Shown here one piece after another: positions 55,977-64,000 of a stretch of 64,000 nucleotides of DNA (position 1 is its first letter; each line of letters starts with the position of its first letter). The position numbers were made by a program, and so were the translations under genes. Under the pieces are notes generated by a model that worked only from the letters and a program-made list of their open reading frames with translations, made no database searches and was not told the DNA's origin. Source of the stretch: Bog-793 sp050013835 (GTDB lineage: Bacteria; Actinomycetota; Acidimicrobiia; Acidimicrobiales; Bog-793); the NCBI GenBank assembly GCA_050013835.1, contig JBEKEM010000010.1, positions 68,995-132,994 on the forward strand, given 5' to 3'.

Positions 55977-56828
55977 TCAGGGCCGACGCGGAAAGCGGCG
56001 GAAGTCGGGCCCCCGGTGCTCGACGAAGGCGTCCCTGCCCTCCTGTGCCTCCCCGGTCATGTAGTAAAGCATCGTCGCGTCCCCGGCGAGCTGCTGGACG
56101 CCGGCGAGACCGTCCTCGGCGGCGTTGAAGCCGGCCTTCAGCATCCGCAGCGCGAGCGGCGAGAACTGCAGCATCTCCCGGCACCAGGCTACGGTCTCGG
56201 CCTCCAGCCGGTCGAGCGGCACCACGGCGTTGACGAGCCCCATCTCCAGGGCGCGTGGCGCGTCGTATTGGCGGCACAGGAACCAGATCTCCTTGGCCCT
56301 CTTCGTGCCGATCGTGCGGGCGAGCAGGCCGGCACCGTAGCCGGCGTCGAAGCTGCCGACGCGCGGCCCGCTTTGACCGAACCGCGCGTTGTCGGCGGCG
56401 ATCGTCAGGTCGCAGACGAGCTGGAGGACGTTGCCGCCGCCGATGGCGTAGCCGGCGACCATCGCCACGACGGGCTTTGGCAGGCGCCGGATCTGGACCT
56501 GCAGATCGAGGACGTTCAGCCGGCCGAGACCGCGGGCCGCGACCCGGTCGTCGCCGAGGTAGCCGTCGTCGCCGCGGACCTTCTGGTCCCCGCCGGCACA
56601 GAACGCCTCGGTGCCCTGCCCCGTCAGGATGACGACGCCGACGTCGGGATCGTCCCGGGCGGCCCCGAGAGCCTGAGACAGCTCGGCGATCGTCTGGGGC
56701 CGGAAGGCGTTGCGCACCTCGGGCCGGCGGATCGTCAGCTTGGCGATCCCCTCGGCCGTCTCGTAGCTGATGTCGCGGTACTCTCCGGCCGCCTTCCAGG
56801 CGGGCACGCCCAGCTCAGCACGCGTCAT
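55977..56828 (-). CDS. menB: 1,4-Dihydroxy-2-naphthoyl-CoA synthase
   Basis: Crotonase-fold ring-closing enzyme, 283 aa. Motifs are AKLTIRRPEVRNAFRPQTI, the oxyanion segment AFCAGGDQKVRG, MVAGYAIGGGNVLQLVCDLT and the MenB-specific FGQSGPRVGSFDAGYGAG. The bicarbonate-site residue is Gly here (IGGGNVL), as in type I MenB. Divergent from menE by 21 bases. Confidence 0.97.
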   Translation of the reverse strand: MTRAELGVPAWKAAGEYRDISYETAEGIAKLTIRRPEVRNAFRPQTIAELSQALGAARDDPDVGVVILTGQGTEAFCAGGDQKVRGDDGYLGDDRVAARGLGRLNVLDLQVQIRRLPKPVVAMVAGYAIGGGNVLQLVCDLTIAADNARFGQSGPRVGSFDAGYGAGLLARTIGTKRAKEIWFLCRQYDAPRALEMGLVNAVVPLDRLEAETVAWCREMLQFSPLALRMLKAGFNAAEDGLAGVQQLAGDATMLYYMTGEAQEGRDAFVEHRGPDFRRFPRRP

Positions 56829-56849
56829 GAGCCCGTTAGGCTACCGTGA

Positions 56850-57998
56850 GTGCGTCGCCTCGTCGCCTTGGACATGGCGGGCGACGGCGGCTTCGTAACC
56901 GCCCTGCGCCGCACCCTCGACGACGGCGACGCGGTCCTGCCGGTCGACCAACGCCTCCCCCAACCCGCCAAGGCGCGCCTCTACGCCACCCTGCGCCCTG
57001 CCGCCGTGGTGACCGCCGACGGGGGCGAGACCGCCCTCGCCGGCGGCGAGCCCGTCGAGGAGGGCGACGCCTTCGTCGTCGCGACCTCGGGAACGACCGG
57101 CGAGCCCCGCGGCGTCGTCCTCACCCACGAGGCGGTGGCGGCGTCGGCCCGGGCGGTGGCGGGGCGCCTCGCCGTCGACCCCGCCGCCGACAAGTGGCTC
57201 TGCTGCCTGCCGCTCGCCCACGTCGGGGGGCTCGCCGTCGTGACGAGGGCACTCGCGACCAGCACCCCGCTCGAGGTGCAGCCCCGCTTCGACCCCGCCG
57301 GGGTCGAAGCCGCGGCGAGGCGCGGCGCGACGCTCGTCTCGCTCGTCCCGACTGCCCTCGCCCGCCTCGGCCAGACAGCGGAGCTCTACCGCACGATCGT
57401 CCTCGGCGGGGGCCCGATGCCGAACAGGCGGCCGCGCAACACCGTCGCGACCTACGGGTTGACCGAGACCGGGAGCGGGGTCGTCTACGACGGCCGGCCG
57501 CTCGACGGCGTCGGGATCCGGATCGCCGCCGGCGACGAGATCGAGCTGCGCGGCCCGATGCTGCTCCGCACCTACCGGCCTGGCAACGACCCGAAGGACG
57601 CCGACGGGTGGTTCCGGACGGGCGACGCCGGGAGGCTTACATGCGAGGGCCGCCTCGAGGTGTTCGGGCGGATGGCGGAGTGCATCCGCACCGGCGGCGA
57701 GGCCGTCTGGCCCGGCGCCGTAGAGGCCGTGCTACGCACCCATCCGGGCGTCGCCGAGGCCGTCGTGCTCGGCGCGCCGGACACCGAGTGGGGCGAGCGC
57801 GTCGTCGCCGTCGTCGAGACCAACGCCGCGGAACCACCGACGCTCGACGAGCTGCGCGAGCTCGTGCGCGACGTCCTCGGCCCGGTCGCCGCGCCCCGGC
57901 AGCTCGACCTGGTCACGGCATTGCCGCGCACGGCGGTCGGCAAGGTCCGCCGGGACGTGCTGCGCCGCGTCGTCTCAAACCGCCGGGCGGCGCCATGA
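56850..57998 (+). CDS. menE: o-Succinylbenzoate-CoA ligase
   Basis: AMP-forming acyl-CoA ligase, 382 aa, shorter than most family members but like other actinobacterial MenE. P-loop VVATSGTTGEPRGVVLTHEA, YGLTETGSGVVY, hinge GWFRTGDAGRL and the C-terminal catalytic Lys in LPRTAVGKVRRDVL. GTG start at 56850; the last four bases overlap the next gene (ATGA). Confidence 0.92.
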   Translation: MRRLVALDMAGDGGFVTALRRTLDDGDAVLPVDQRLPQPAKARLYATLRPAAVVTADGGETALAGGEPVEEGDAFVVATSGTTGEPRGVVLTHEAVAASARAVAGRLAVDPAADKWLCCLPLAHVGGLAVVTRALATSTPLEVQPRFDPAGVEAAARRGATLVSLVPTALARLGQTAELYRTIVLGGGPMPNRRPRNTVATYGLTETGSGVVYDGRPLDGVGIRIAAGDEIELRGPMLLRTYRPGNDPKDADGWFRTGDAGRLTCEGRLEVFGRMAECIRTGGEAVWPGAVEAVLRTHPGVAEAVVLGAPDTEWGERVVAVVETNAAEPPTLDELRELVRDVLGPVAAPRQLDLVTALPRTAVGKVRRDVLRRVVSNRRAAP

Positions 57999-60004
57999 AT
58001 CACCTCGCTGGCGAGCTCAGCCCGTACCTGCGACAGCACCGGGACAACCCGGTCGACTGGTACCCGTGGGGCGAGGAGGCGCTGGCGACGGCCCGCCAGC
58101 TCGACCGCCCGCTTTTCATCTCGATCGGCTACTCGGCCTGCCATTGGTGCCACGTCATGGCGCACGAGTCGTTCGAGGACGAAGCCGTCGCGCGGCTCCT
58201 CAACGACGGCTTCGTCGCCATCAAGGTCGACCGGGAGGAGCGGCCTGACCTGGACGCCGTCTACCTCGAGGCCGTCCAGGAGCTCACCGGGCAGGCGGGG
58301 TGGCCGATCTCGGTCTTCGCGACCCCCGAGGGCCGCCCGTTCTTCGGCGGAACGTACTTCCCCGCCGGCGCGGCCCACGGCCTTCCCGCCTTCGCCGACG
58401 TGCTCGCCGCGGTGGCCGACGCCTGGGCGAGCCAACGAGACGAGCTCGACCGGCAGGCCGGCGAGCTCACGGCGGCCGTGGCGGGCGGGCTCGGGCCGGC
58501 GACGCCGTCGGCGGGTTTCCCCCCGGGGAACGCGCTCGTAAAGGAAGCGGTCGAGAGGTTCGCGGCGAGCTTCGACGAGGAGTGGGGCGGCGTCGGGCGG
58601 GCGCCGAAGTTCCCCCAGGCGCCGATGCTCGAGTTGCTGTGGCGCGCCCACGAGCTCGGCTTCGGGCGGGCGGCCGAGATGGCGACGGTGACGCTCGAGG
58701 CGATGGCGTCGGGTGGCATCTACGACCACCTGGGCGGGGGCTTCGCCCGCTACTCGGTCGACCGGCACTGGCTGGTGCCGCATTTCGAGAAGATGGCCTA
58801 TGACCAGGCGATGCTCGGCCGCTGCTACCTCCACGCCTGGCAGGTGACCGGCGACGCCCGCTGGCGACAGGTGCTCGACGAGACCCTCGGCTACGTGCTG
58901 GGCGTCCTGTGCGACCCGGCCGGTGGCATCCGGTCCTCCGAGGACGCCGACTCCGAGGGCGAGGAAGGCCGTTTCTACCTCTGGACGCGCGGCCAATTCG
59001 ACGCCGTCCTCGGGCCCGAACGCGGTGCCGCCGCCGCCGATTGGTACGGCGTCACCGCCGGGGGGCATCTCGCCGGCGGCCGCAGCGTGCTGCACCGGCC
59101 GGTGCGCGGCGACCTCATCCGACCGGCTGAGGTCGACCGCGCCCGCGCCGAGCTCGCCCGCGCCCGCGCCGCCCGGGTCCGGCCGGCGATGGACGACAAG
59201 GTGCTCACCGAGTGGAACGCGATGACCTGCTCACTGCTCGCCGAGGCCTCGGCGGCGAGCGGGGACCGGGCGTGGCGCCGCGCGGCGGTCGAGCTCGGTG
59301 AGTTCCTCCTCGGCTCACTGCGCCGGGCTGACGGGAGGTGGCTGCGGGCCTGGCAGTCCGGACGCGCCGCCCACCTCGCTCTCGCCGCCGACTACGCCTG
59401 GGTCGTCGACTGCCTCACACGACTCGGCGAGGCCACCGGCATCGGCCGCTACACCGAAGAGGCGCTCGTCGCGGCGCACGAGCTCATCCGGCTCTTCTCC
59501 GCCGAGGATGGGGGCTGGTACACGACGGGGAGCGACGCCGAGACGCTCGTCGTGCGCCCCCGGCGGAACCACGACGGCGTGACCCCGGCGGCGGGCTCGG
59601 TCGCAGCCCTTTCGCTCGCCCGGCTCGCCGCGATCACCGGTGACGACGACTGCCGGACCCGCGCCGCGGAGAGCGTCACGGCCGTCGGCGCGGCGTTGGC
59701 GAGCTCACCGCTCGCGTTCGCGCACCTCGTCGAAGCAGCGGTCTTCCTCGAGCTCGGCGCCGTCGAGGTCGTCGTCGTCGGGGACCGACCCGACCTCGTC
59801 GCCGCGGCGTCGGCCGGTTACGTCCCGGCCCGCGTGCTCGTTTGGGGGGAGTCACCGCGCAGCCCTCTGGTCGAGGGGCGCGAGGTCCCCGGTGCCTACA
59901 TCTGCCGCCACGGGGTGTGCCTCTCCCCGGTCTCCGATCCCGCCACGGTCGCCTCCGGCATCAGCCGCGCGGTCACCGACGCAAAGGCCATGATCTTCCC
60001 GTGA
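57995..60004 (+). CDS. Thioredoxin-domain protein, YyaL/DUF255 family
   Basis: 669 aa. N-terminal DUF255 thioredoxin-like domain (about 1-165) with MNHLAGELSPYLRQHRDNPV and the active site SACHWCHVM (Cys49, Cys52), then an (alpha/alpha)6 barrel related to N-acylglucosamine epimerases (about 185-669; KFPQAPMLELLWRAHEL, PHFEKMAYDQAML, SSEDADSEGEEGRFYLWT). Widespread but of unknown substrate. Start ATG overlaps the menE stop. Confidence 0.92.
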   Translation: MNHLAGELSPYLRQHRDNPVDWYPWGEEALATARQLDRPLFISIGYSACHWCHVMAHESFEDEAVARLLNDGFVAIKVDREERPDLDAVYLEAVQELTGQAGWPISVFATPEGRPFFGGTYFPAGAAHGLPAFADVLAAVADAWASQRDELDRQAGELTAAVAGGLGPATPSAGFPPGNALVKEAVERFAASFDEEWGGVGRAPKFPQAPMLELLWRAHELGFGRAAEMATVTLEAMASGGIYDHLGGGFARYSVDRHWLVPHFEKMAYDQAMLGRCYLHAWQVTGDARWRQVLDETLGYVLGVLCDPAGGIRSSEDADSEGEEGRFYLWTRGQFDAVLGPERGAAAADWYGVTAGGHLAGGRSVLHRPVRGDLIRPAEVDRARAELARARAARVRPAMDDKVLTEWNAMTCSLLAEASAASGDRAWRRAAVELGEFLLGSLRRADGRWLRAWQSGRAAHLALAADYAWVVDCLTRLGEATGIGRYTEEALVAAHELIRLFSAEDGGWYTTGSDAETLVVRPRRNHDGVTPAAGSVAALSLARLAAITGDDDCRTRAAESVTAVGAALASSPLAFAHLVEAAVFLELGAVEVVVVGDRPDLVAAASAGYVPARVLVWGESPRSPLVEGREVPGAYICRHGVCLSPVSDPATVASGISRAVTDAKAMIFP

Positions 60005-60846
60005 CAACGACGCCCCCGGCCCACCGGCGCATCCAGTATCCCCGTCACCTGCGCGCCGGCACGGCGCCGATCACCGCGCCCGGCACGGAACTCACCTGCC
60101 TCGTGCTCTCGCCGGGTCCTGAGGAGTGGGTTGGCGTCGACCTCGCCTCGGGGGCGCTCCTGCGGTCGCGCCCCGAGGGGGGGCGCGACCTGCAACGGGC
60201 CCGGACCCCGGACGGCGCGGCGCGCCTGTCCGCACGCTTCGACATCGTGGCGTTGACGCTCGCCGACAACGACGAGCCGCTGGATCCTGCCCGTCCCGAG
60301 GCGATCGTCGCCCTCGGCCCGCCGACGCTTCTCGGGCGTGCCCGGCGCCGCCCGGCCCGCCGGCTGCTCGACCAGCTCGCCTCGCCGGAACGCGCGGGCG
60401 CCTCCCTGCTGTCGACCTGGGGCACGTCGATCGCCTTCAGAGACCTCGACGGCACGTCCCAGTCGGTCGTCGTCATCGAGACGTCGCCACGCGCCCTCGG
60501 GCTTGGCGTGCGGACCGACGGCGAGGTCGTCGCCACGGTCTCCTGGTCGGGGATCACCCAGACGGTGCTCGTCAGCGACCCGATCGCGCGACGCGCCGCC
60601 TTCGCGACGGAGCACCCGCTGAAGCGCGGCGAACTCGTCGAGTCCCTCGGCTTCCGCCCGAGCTACCTCATCTGCGGGCTCGCCGCGGTGCGCCAGGGTC
60701 ACGCGAAGAAGCTGGTCCTCGCCGTACTGCCCCGCCGGGTGCCCCGGCGCTGGGTACGCCGGATGCGGAGGTTACTTCGGGAGCGAACCGGCGGCGAGGT
60801 CCTCCGCCATCGCCCAGCCGAAGGCGACGAGGGTGTCCCGGCGTGA
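60001..60846 (+). CDS. Conserved hypothetical protein
   Basis: 281 aa from GTG at 60001, overlapping the stop of the preceding gene (GTGA). I do not recognise the family. It is beta-rich in the middle (EEWVGVDLASGALLRSRPE, TQTVLVSDPIARRA), and basic at the C-terminus (VPRRWVRRMRRLLRERTG). No signal peptide or membrane span. Its end overlaps the next minus-strand gene by 75 bases tail to tail. Coupling to the DUF255 gene suggests a shared function. Confidence 0.65.
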   Translation: MTTTPPAHRRIQYPRHLRAGTAPITAPGTELTCLVLSPGPEEWVGVDLASGALLRSRPEGGRDLQRARTPDGAARLSARFDIVALTLADNDEPLDPARPEAIVALGPPTLLGRARRRPARRLLDQLASPERAGASLLSTWGTSIAFRDLDGTSQSVVVIETSPRALGLGVRTDGEVVATVSWSGITQTVLVSDPIARRAAFATEHPLKRGELVESLGFRPSYLICGLAAVRQGHAKKLVLAVLPRRVPRRWVRRMRRLLRERTGGEVLRHRPAEGDEGVPA

Positions 60847-61461
60847 GCAGTCGAGCAGGCTGAAGAGCTCCGCGAGCTTCGCCGCCGAGACGGACGTCTT
60901 GCGCGGCGCGTAGTCGAGCATCCCCGTGGGGCTGGCGTCACCCCGCACGACGAAGACGCGGTCGTCGAGCTGTCCGTCGACTCCGAACCGCTTGGCGAGC
61001 CGGCGGCTCCAGGCCCGCTCCTCGCCAGTGGGCTTGTGCCCCGGACGCGGCACAACATCGGCGAGCCCGAGGTAGCCGCGGAACGAGGCCGCGTTCGCCA
61101 TGCGCGTGCCGACCAGCACGTCCTCGTCTGGGAAGGCGAGCACCGCCCGGCGGAAAAGGTCACGCATGATCGACTTCAACGCCTGCTCGGCGACGTTGGT
61201 GCGGGTGAACGAGGCGACGCCGACGAGCAGGCTCGGCGTCCCGCCGATTCGCTCGAGGGTCGAGAAGGCGAAGCCGCGCAGCTTGTTCTGCTCCCGGGCG
61301 TGGGTGACGAGCACCCACTCCTCGCGCTGCTTGGAGAGGAATCCGACCTCAAAGCCGTTCCCGTTCTCGGCACACAGGTCGGCGAGCTCGCCGAGCTCCG
61401 CGTCGCTTAGCGCCGTGCAGTCCTTCGTCGCGACGTCCATCTCGCTCTTGAAACCCCTCAT
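60772..61461 (-). CDS. Conserved hypothetical protein, possible GNAT fold
   Basis: 229 aa. Cytosolic, with segments EREEWVLVTHAR-like (QREEWVLVTHAREQNKLRGF) and PSLLVGVASFTRTN, LFRRAVLAFPDEDVLVGTRM that look like the strands and helix of a GNAT-type acyltransferase, but the acetyl-CoA loop is not clear. ATG at 61461; a second Met seven codons later is possible. Function unknown. Confidence 0.65.
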   Translation of the reverse strand: MRGFKSEMDVATKDCTALSDAELGELADLCAENGNGFEVGFLSKQREEWVLVTHAREQNKLRGFAFSTLERIGGTPSLLVGVASFTRTNVAEQALKSIMRDLFRRAVLAFPDEDVLVGTRMANAASFRGYLGLADVVPRPGHKPTGEERAWSRRLAKRFGVDGQLDDRVFVVRGDASPTGMLDYAPRKTSVSAAKLAELFSLLDCSRRDTLVAFGWAMAEDLAAGSLPK

Positions 61462-62177
61462 CGCTCTACTGTCCCGCCGCGAGCCAATTCACCCGAGCCC
61501 CCGTCTGTCTCCCGACAAGCAGGCGGAAGACCTGCTCACGACGATGTGGATATCTCCAGTCTACGGGAACGGCGGGAGGGCTCGCCACGGGGGGCCTGGC
61601 GCGCCGCCCCGCAGGGCCCGCGACGCGGCCACTCGTCCGTCGTGACGCCATTCCCCAAAGCGCGTCGAAACAAAACAAGTGGGAACCGCTCCGACGACCC
61701 GTGGAGGCAACAAGAGGCACGGCCGGGCCGCGCGCCGAAGAGCGGATGCCCCGACCCTTTGCACCGAGGCCAGCACCGGTCGGTCGCCCGGTGCCGCCGG
61801 CGCGTCACCGGTGCGGCGCGCCGGGACGCGCGGACTCCGGCCGCGCGAACGAATCCAGGCGCGCAGCTAGGACGACGCCGCACCGCGCTCCCGCCGGGAA
61901 AGGAGCGTTGCGAAGCGGGGTGACGCGGTTGTCACCCGTCCGCTCGATCGGCTGACGTGCCCCTGTTGGTGGCTCGCGCCCGGCGGGCAACCACACGGCA
62001 ACTACGGCGAGCCATCTCGTGTTGAATCTCGCGCAAGATTCGTCAAACGTTATCGACATGAATAGAGCCCGTCGCGGTCGGCGAGCCGACGCCCGCATGA
62101 CGCCACACAGCTCGCCGCGACCGGCTGGGGTCCGGCGACCGATGATTTCTCGCTCACCGAAAACAAGGAGCCGCCCG
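61462..62177. other. 716-base region without a gene, two hairpins
   Basis: No recognisable coding sequence; open frames are short and overlap in conflicting directions. Two perfect inverted repeats: GGGTGAC / GTCACCC (61918-61937, six-base loop) and GAATCT / AGATTC (62024-62041, six-base loop). It precedes the decaying SRPBCC gene, so it may be degraded sequence. Confidence 0.45.
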
Positions 62178-62671
62178 ATGACCATCAGTGAGACGGTTAC
62201 CTGCTCGGTAGAGACGCACCGGAACGTCTCCGGCCCTCCGGAGCGAGTGTGGCAAGCGCTGGTTGAGTCTTCGCAGGCCGCCCTGTGGTTCGTGGCACAG
62301 GCCAGGATCACTGCGGAGCGGAGCGGGGCTTACGAGTTGTTCTGGCAACCCGACGCCCCTGAACACAACAGCACGATCGGGTGCCGTATCACTGCCATCG
62401 CCCCTTGCCGCTACCTGGCTTTCACTTGGCGGGGACCCGATGAGCTAAGCGCGATCATGAACGACGGCGACCCGCCTCCCCCGCCGACCCACGTCACCAT
62501 CACGCTCACACCCACGCCACGGGTACCGACGTGAACGTGCGTCATACCGGATTCCGAGACGACGACGGTTGGCCGGATGCGGTGGCCTGACACGAACGTT
62601 CGTGGATCGCGTGCCTCGACAATCTGGAGGCAATGCTGCGCGATCAGCCCCTGCCTCACCCCTGGCGCTGA
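62178..62671 (+). pseudogene. SRPBCC (AHSA1-like) pseudogene: frameshift and in-frame stop
   Basis: From ATG 62178 (AAGGAG eight bases upstream) the frame reads TISETVTCSVETHRNVSGPP, the RVWQAL segment and THVTITLTPTP, then stops at about 62534. A one-base shift near 62520 continues the family perfectly: GTDVNVRHTGFRDDDGWPDA, then TGA at 62588-62590, then HERSWIACLDNLEAMLRDQP to the end at 62671. Both lesions must be removed for a full-length START/SRPBCC protein of about 163 aa. A sequencing error could explain the shift but not easily both changes. Confidence 0.8.
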
Positions 62672-62944
62672 ACGAACAGGCGCGATAGCGAGGCCGCACG
62701 AGATTCGAAGCGTTCGCCTAGCGGTTCGGCGCTATGGACTCCCTTGACAGAACCGTCAACAGCCAGAGACGTAACCCGCTGACATCCATCAACGCGTCTT
62801 TTGCCATCATCGTTCCTGCCGGACGCAGCGGGATCTTCAAGCGCGCTCAATGGTGAGTCTTCTCAAGTGACAAGTTCGACGATCCACGACCGTCGCTTAG
62901 CCGGCGATCTGGGGCACACCATCGCCAGGCGCAAGAATGTGCGA

Positions 62945-63409
62945 ATGGCAAATCCCAGCTACTCAGAGTCGATTGTGATCGCCCGCCCAGCAGACCTGCT
63001 CTACGACATGGTCTCCGACGTCACTCGAATGGGCGAATGGAGTCCGGTTTGCAAAGCCTGCTGGTGGGACGAAGGTGACGGCCCGCGAGTAGGCGGGCGG
63101 TTCACCGGTCGCAACGAGACTTCCGCGCGGACGTGGGAGACACGCTCCAAAGTCGTGGCGGCAGATCGGGGTCGAGAATTCGCCTTTGTCGTTGGTGATT
63201 CCTGGGTTCAGTGGGGCTACACGTTCACCCCGGTCGAAGGCGGGACCAGGGTGACTGAGTCTTGGGAATTCCTCCCGGCTGGCATCGCAAGATTCGAGGA
63301 GCGATTCGGTGATGACGCTCTCGTCCAGATTGCTGATCGAACCGAGGCTGCCCATCAGGGGATCCCAGCGACCCTTCTAGCGATCAAGAGGGCTGCAGAA
63401 TCGGAGTGA
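62945..63409 (+). CDS. SRPBCC family (polyketide cyclase/dehydrase-like) protein
   Basis: 154 aa helix-grip protein: YSESIVIARPADLLYDMVSD, MGEWSPVCKACWWDEGDGP, VGGRFTGRNETSARTWETRS and VEGGTRVTESWEF are typical of the Bet v1-like cyclase/dehydrase superfamily that binds hydrophobic ligands. ATG at 62945; the frame is open for 48 codons upstream but not conserved. Substrate unknown. It follows the pseudogene of the same superfamily and may be the intact relative. Confidence 0.8.
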   Translation: MANPSYSESIVIARPADLLYDMVSDVTRMGEWSPVCKACWWDEGDGPRVGGRFTGRNETSARTWETRSKVVAADRGREFAFVVGDSWVQWGYTFTPVEGGTRVTESWEFLPAGIARFEERFGDDALVQIADRTEAAHQGIPATLLAIKRAAESE

Positions 63410-63490
63410 ACCCAATTGGACGGGGAAACGGAGGGTCGACGGGTACCTGATCCGGCGGTTGGGGACAGGGTGACAAAAGGCTGTCGATAG

Positions 63491-63877
63491 CATCAGGGCA
63501 CAAAAGTTGACGACTACGACAGCCTGATTCTGTATGTCGGAAACCTCAGCGAAGCGAAGCCGTCCTATGCCGCGACCCTTGGCCTGCCGGTCCGATTCGA
63601 GGACGACGTCATCGTCGTCGGAGGACCTTCGGGACGCATCGTCCTACATCGGAACGACCAGGGCCACGACAAGCGGGGCATCTTTCCTGTGGGAACAACT
63701 GCTGGGGCGGCGTCTGTGCGCTTCAACGTGCAAGACCCCGACGCGTGCGAGGCAGAGGCCAGGCGCTCCAGGATTCCTGTTCTCTGGCCCACCCAAGAGG
63801 CCACATGGGGGCGGTTTGTGGTGGTTGCAGACCCAGACGGTCGACCCGTTGAGCTGGCCAAGATGAACACTGGCTAA
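63491..63877 (+). CDS. VOC (glyoxalase-like) family protein without a clear start codon
   Basis: About 128 codons between TAG (63488-63490) and TAA at 63877. The translation reads VDDYDSLILYVGNLSEAKPS, YAATLGLPVRFEDDVIVVGG and, at the end, WGRFVVVADPDGRPVELAKM, a full VOC domain pair of beta-alpha-beta-beta-beta units. No ATG, GTG or TTG lies before the domain; the first in-frame GTG (63689) would remove half. CTG at 63524 or another near-cognate could serve, or the gene has lost its start. The product would be a dioxygenase/resistance-like protein. Confidence 0.6.
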   Translation, partial: HQGTKVDDYDSLILYVGNLSEAKPSYAATLGLPVRFEDDVIVVGGPSGRIVLHRNDQGHDKRGIFPVGTTAGAASVRFNVQDPDACEAEARRSRIPVLWPTQEATWGRFVVVADPDGRPVELAKMNTG

Positions 63878-63988
63878 GAGGCCGCGCGGATAGGCGATTG
63901 AAAGGGACCATCCACCGGTCGCCGTGAAGGCCCAACTGGACTGTCGGGTGCTTACCCCACCCGACGACCAGCGGAGGTCTCCACCATC

Positions 63989-64000
63989 ATGCGCGCGCTC
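63989..64000 (+). CDS. Possible gene start at window edge
   Basis: GGAGG (63973-63977) lies eleven bases upstream of ATG CGC GCG CTC (MRAL), which ends at the window edge. MRAL is a frequent start of zinc alcohol dehydrogenase-type proteins. Only four codons are visible, so this is a hint. Confidence 0.25.

Noticed and set aside
56846..60004. A 1052-codon open frame suggesting a fusion ahead of the DUF255 protein
   Set aside because: The first 380 codons are the +2 frame of menE, with arginine/alanine-rich shadow composition. The DUF255 protein has its own ATG with an ATGA overlap.

Overview
The window is a high-GC, densely packed bacterial chromosome segment that reads as actinobacterial, most likely class Acidimicrobiia. 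The evidence is an actinobacterial-type mIHF gene in the order pyrF-mihF-gmk-rpoZ-coaBC-metK-priA, a helicase-dead PriA, an ECF sigma factor, menaquinone genes, many GTG/TTG starts and 1-4 bp stop/start overlaps. The lineage below phylum is an inference from gene order and cannot be proven from the window.

Layout. 1-3.0 kb: oligopeptide ABC transporter (partial permease and binding protein) with a strong hairpin between them. 3.3-8.5 kb: TauE/SafE-type exporter, M16 peptidase, pnp and rpsO. 8.8-11.1 kb: an exported protein of unknown function, then an ECF sigma factor coupled to a DNA-repair methyltransferase carrying an Ada-type zinc domain. 11.2-25.0 kb: a long minus-strand housekeeping block, pyrR-pyrC-carA-carB-pyrD-pyrF-mihF-gmk-rpoZ-coaBC-metK-priA, without pyrB. 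25.1-32.9 kb: an accessory block that interrupts the usual nusB-pyrR neighbourhood, with a YciI-like protein, a DUF5666 membrane protein, a GT1 glycosyltransferase, a cation exchanger, a SnoaL-like protein and an arsenic operon (arsR divergent from aqpS-arsC-arsM). 33-39.4 kb: minus-strand aroC-aroKB-aroQ-pepQ-efp-nusB-PurM paralogue, nearly all translationally coupled. 39.5-43.8 kb: an NfuA-like Fe-S protein divergent from a three-gene set (ATP-grasp ligase, radical SAM protein with a CCAEP tail, cysteine-rich protein) and a small zinc-ribbon protein on the other strand. 44-50.6 kb: GNAT, RNase D, flavin reductase, DUF885 peptidase, tyrS, DUF169. 50.6-60.8 kb: menaquinone genes menD, menH, menA, menB and menE, interrupted by a secreted S53 peptidase and followed by a thioredoxin-domain protein. 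60.8-64 kb: unknown proteins, a decaying SRPBCC pseudogene, an intact SRPBCC protein and a VOC protein without a visible start codon.

How the parts work together. The aro genes run from 3-dehydroquinate synthesis to chorismate, except for the shikimate dehydrogenase and EPSP synthase steps, and chorismate feeds the men pathway. The pyr/car genes make UMP from bicarbonate and glutamine except for the aspartate carbamoyltransferase and orotate phosphoribosyltransferase steps. The ars genes reduce arsenate, export arsenite through an aquaglyceroporin and methylate it.

Most notable observations: (1) at least three genes (permease, M16 peptidase, guanylate kinase) have no ATG/GTG/TTG that would keep their essential N-terminus, so they seem to start at CTG; (2) the ATP-grasp/CCAEP-tail radical SAM/Cys-rich operon looks like a little-described modification system; (3) an ECF sigma factor is coupled to an MGMT fused to an Ada zinc domain in reversed order, a candidate alkylation-response unit.
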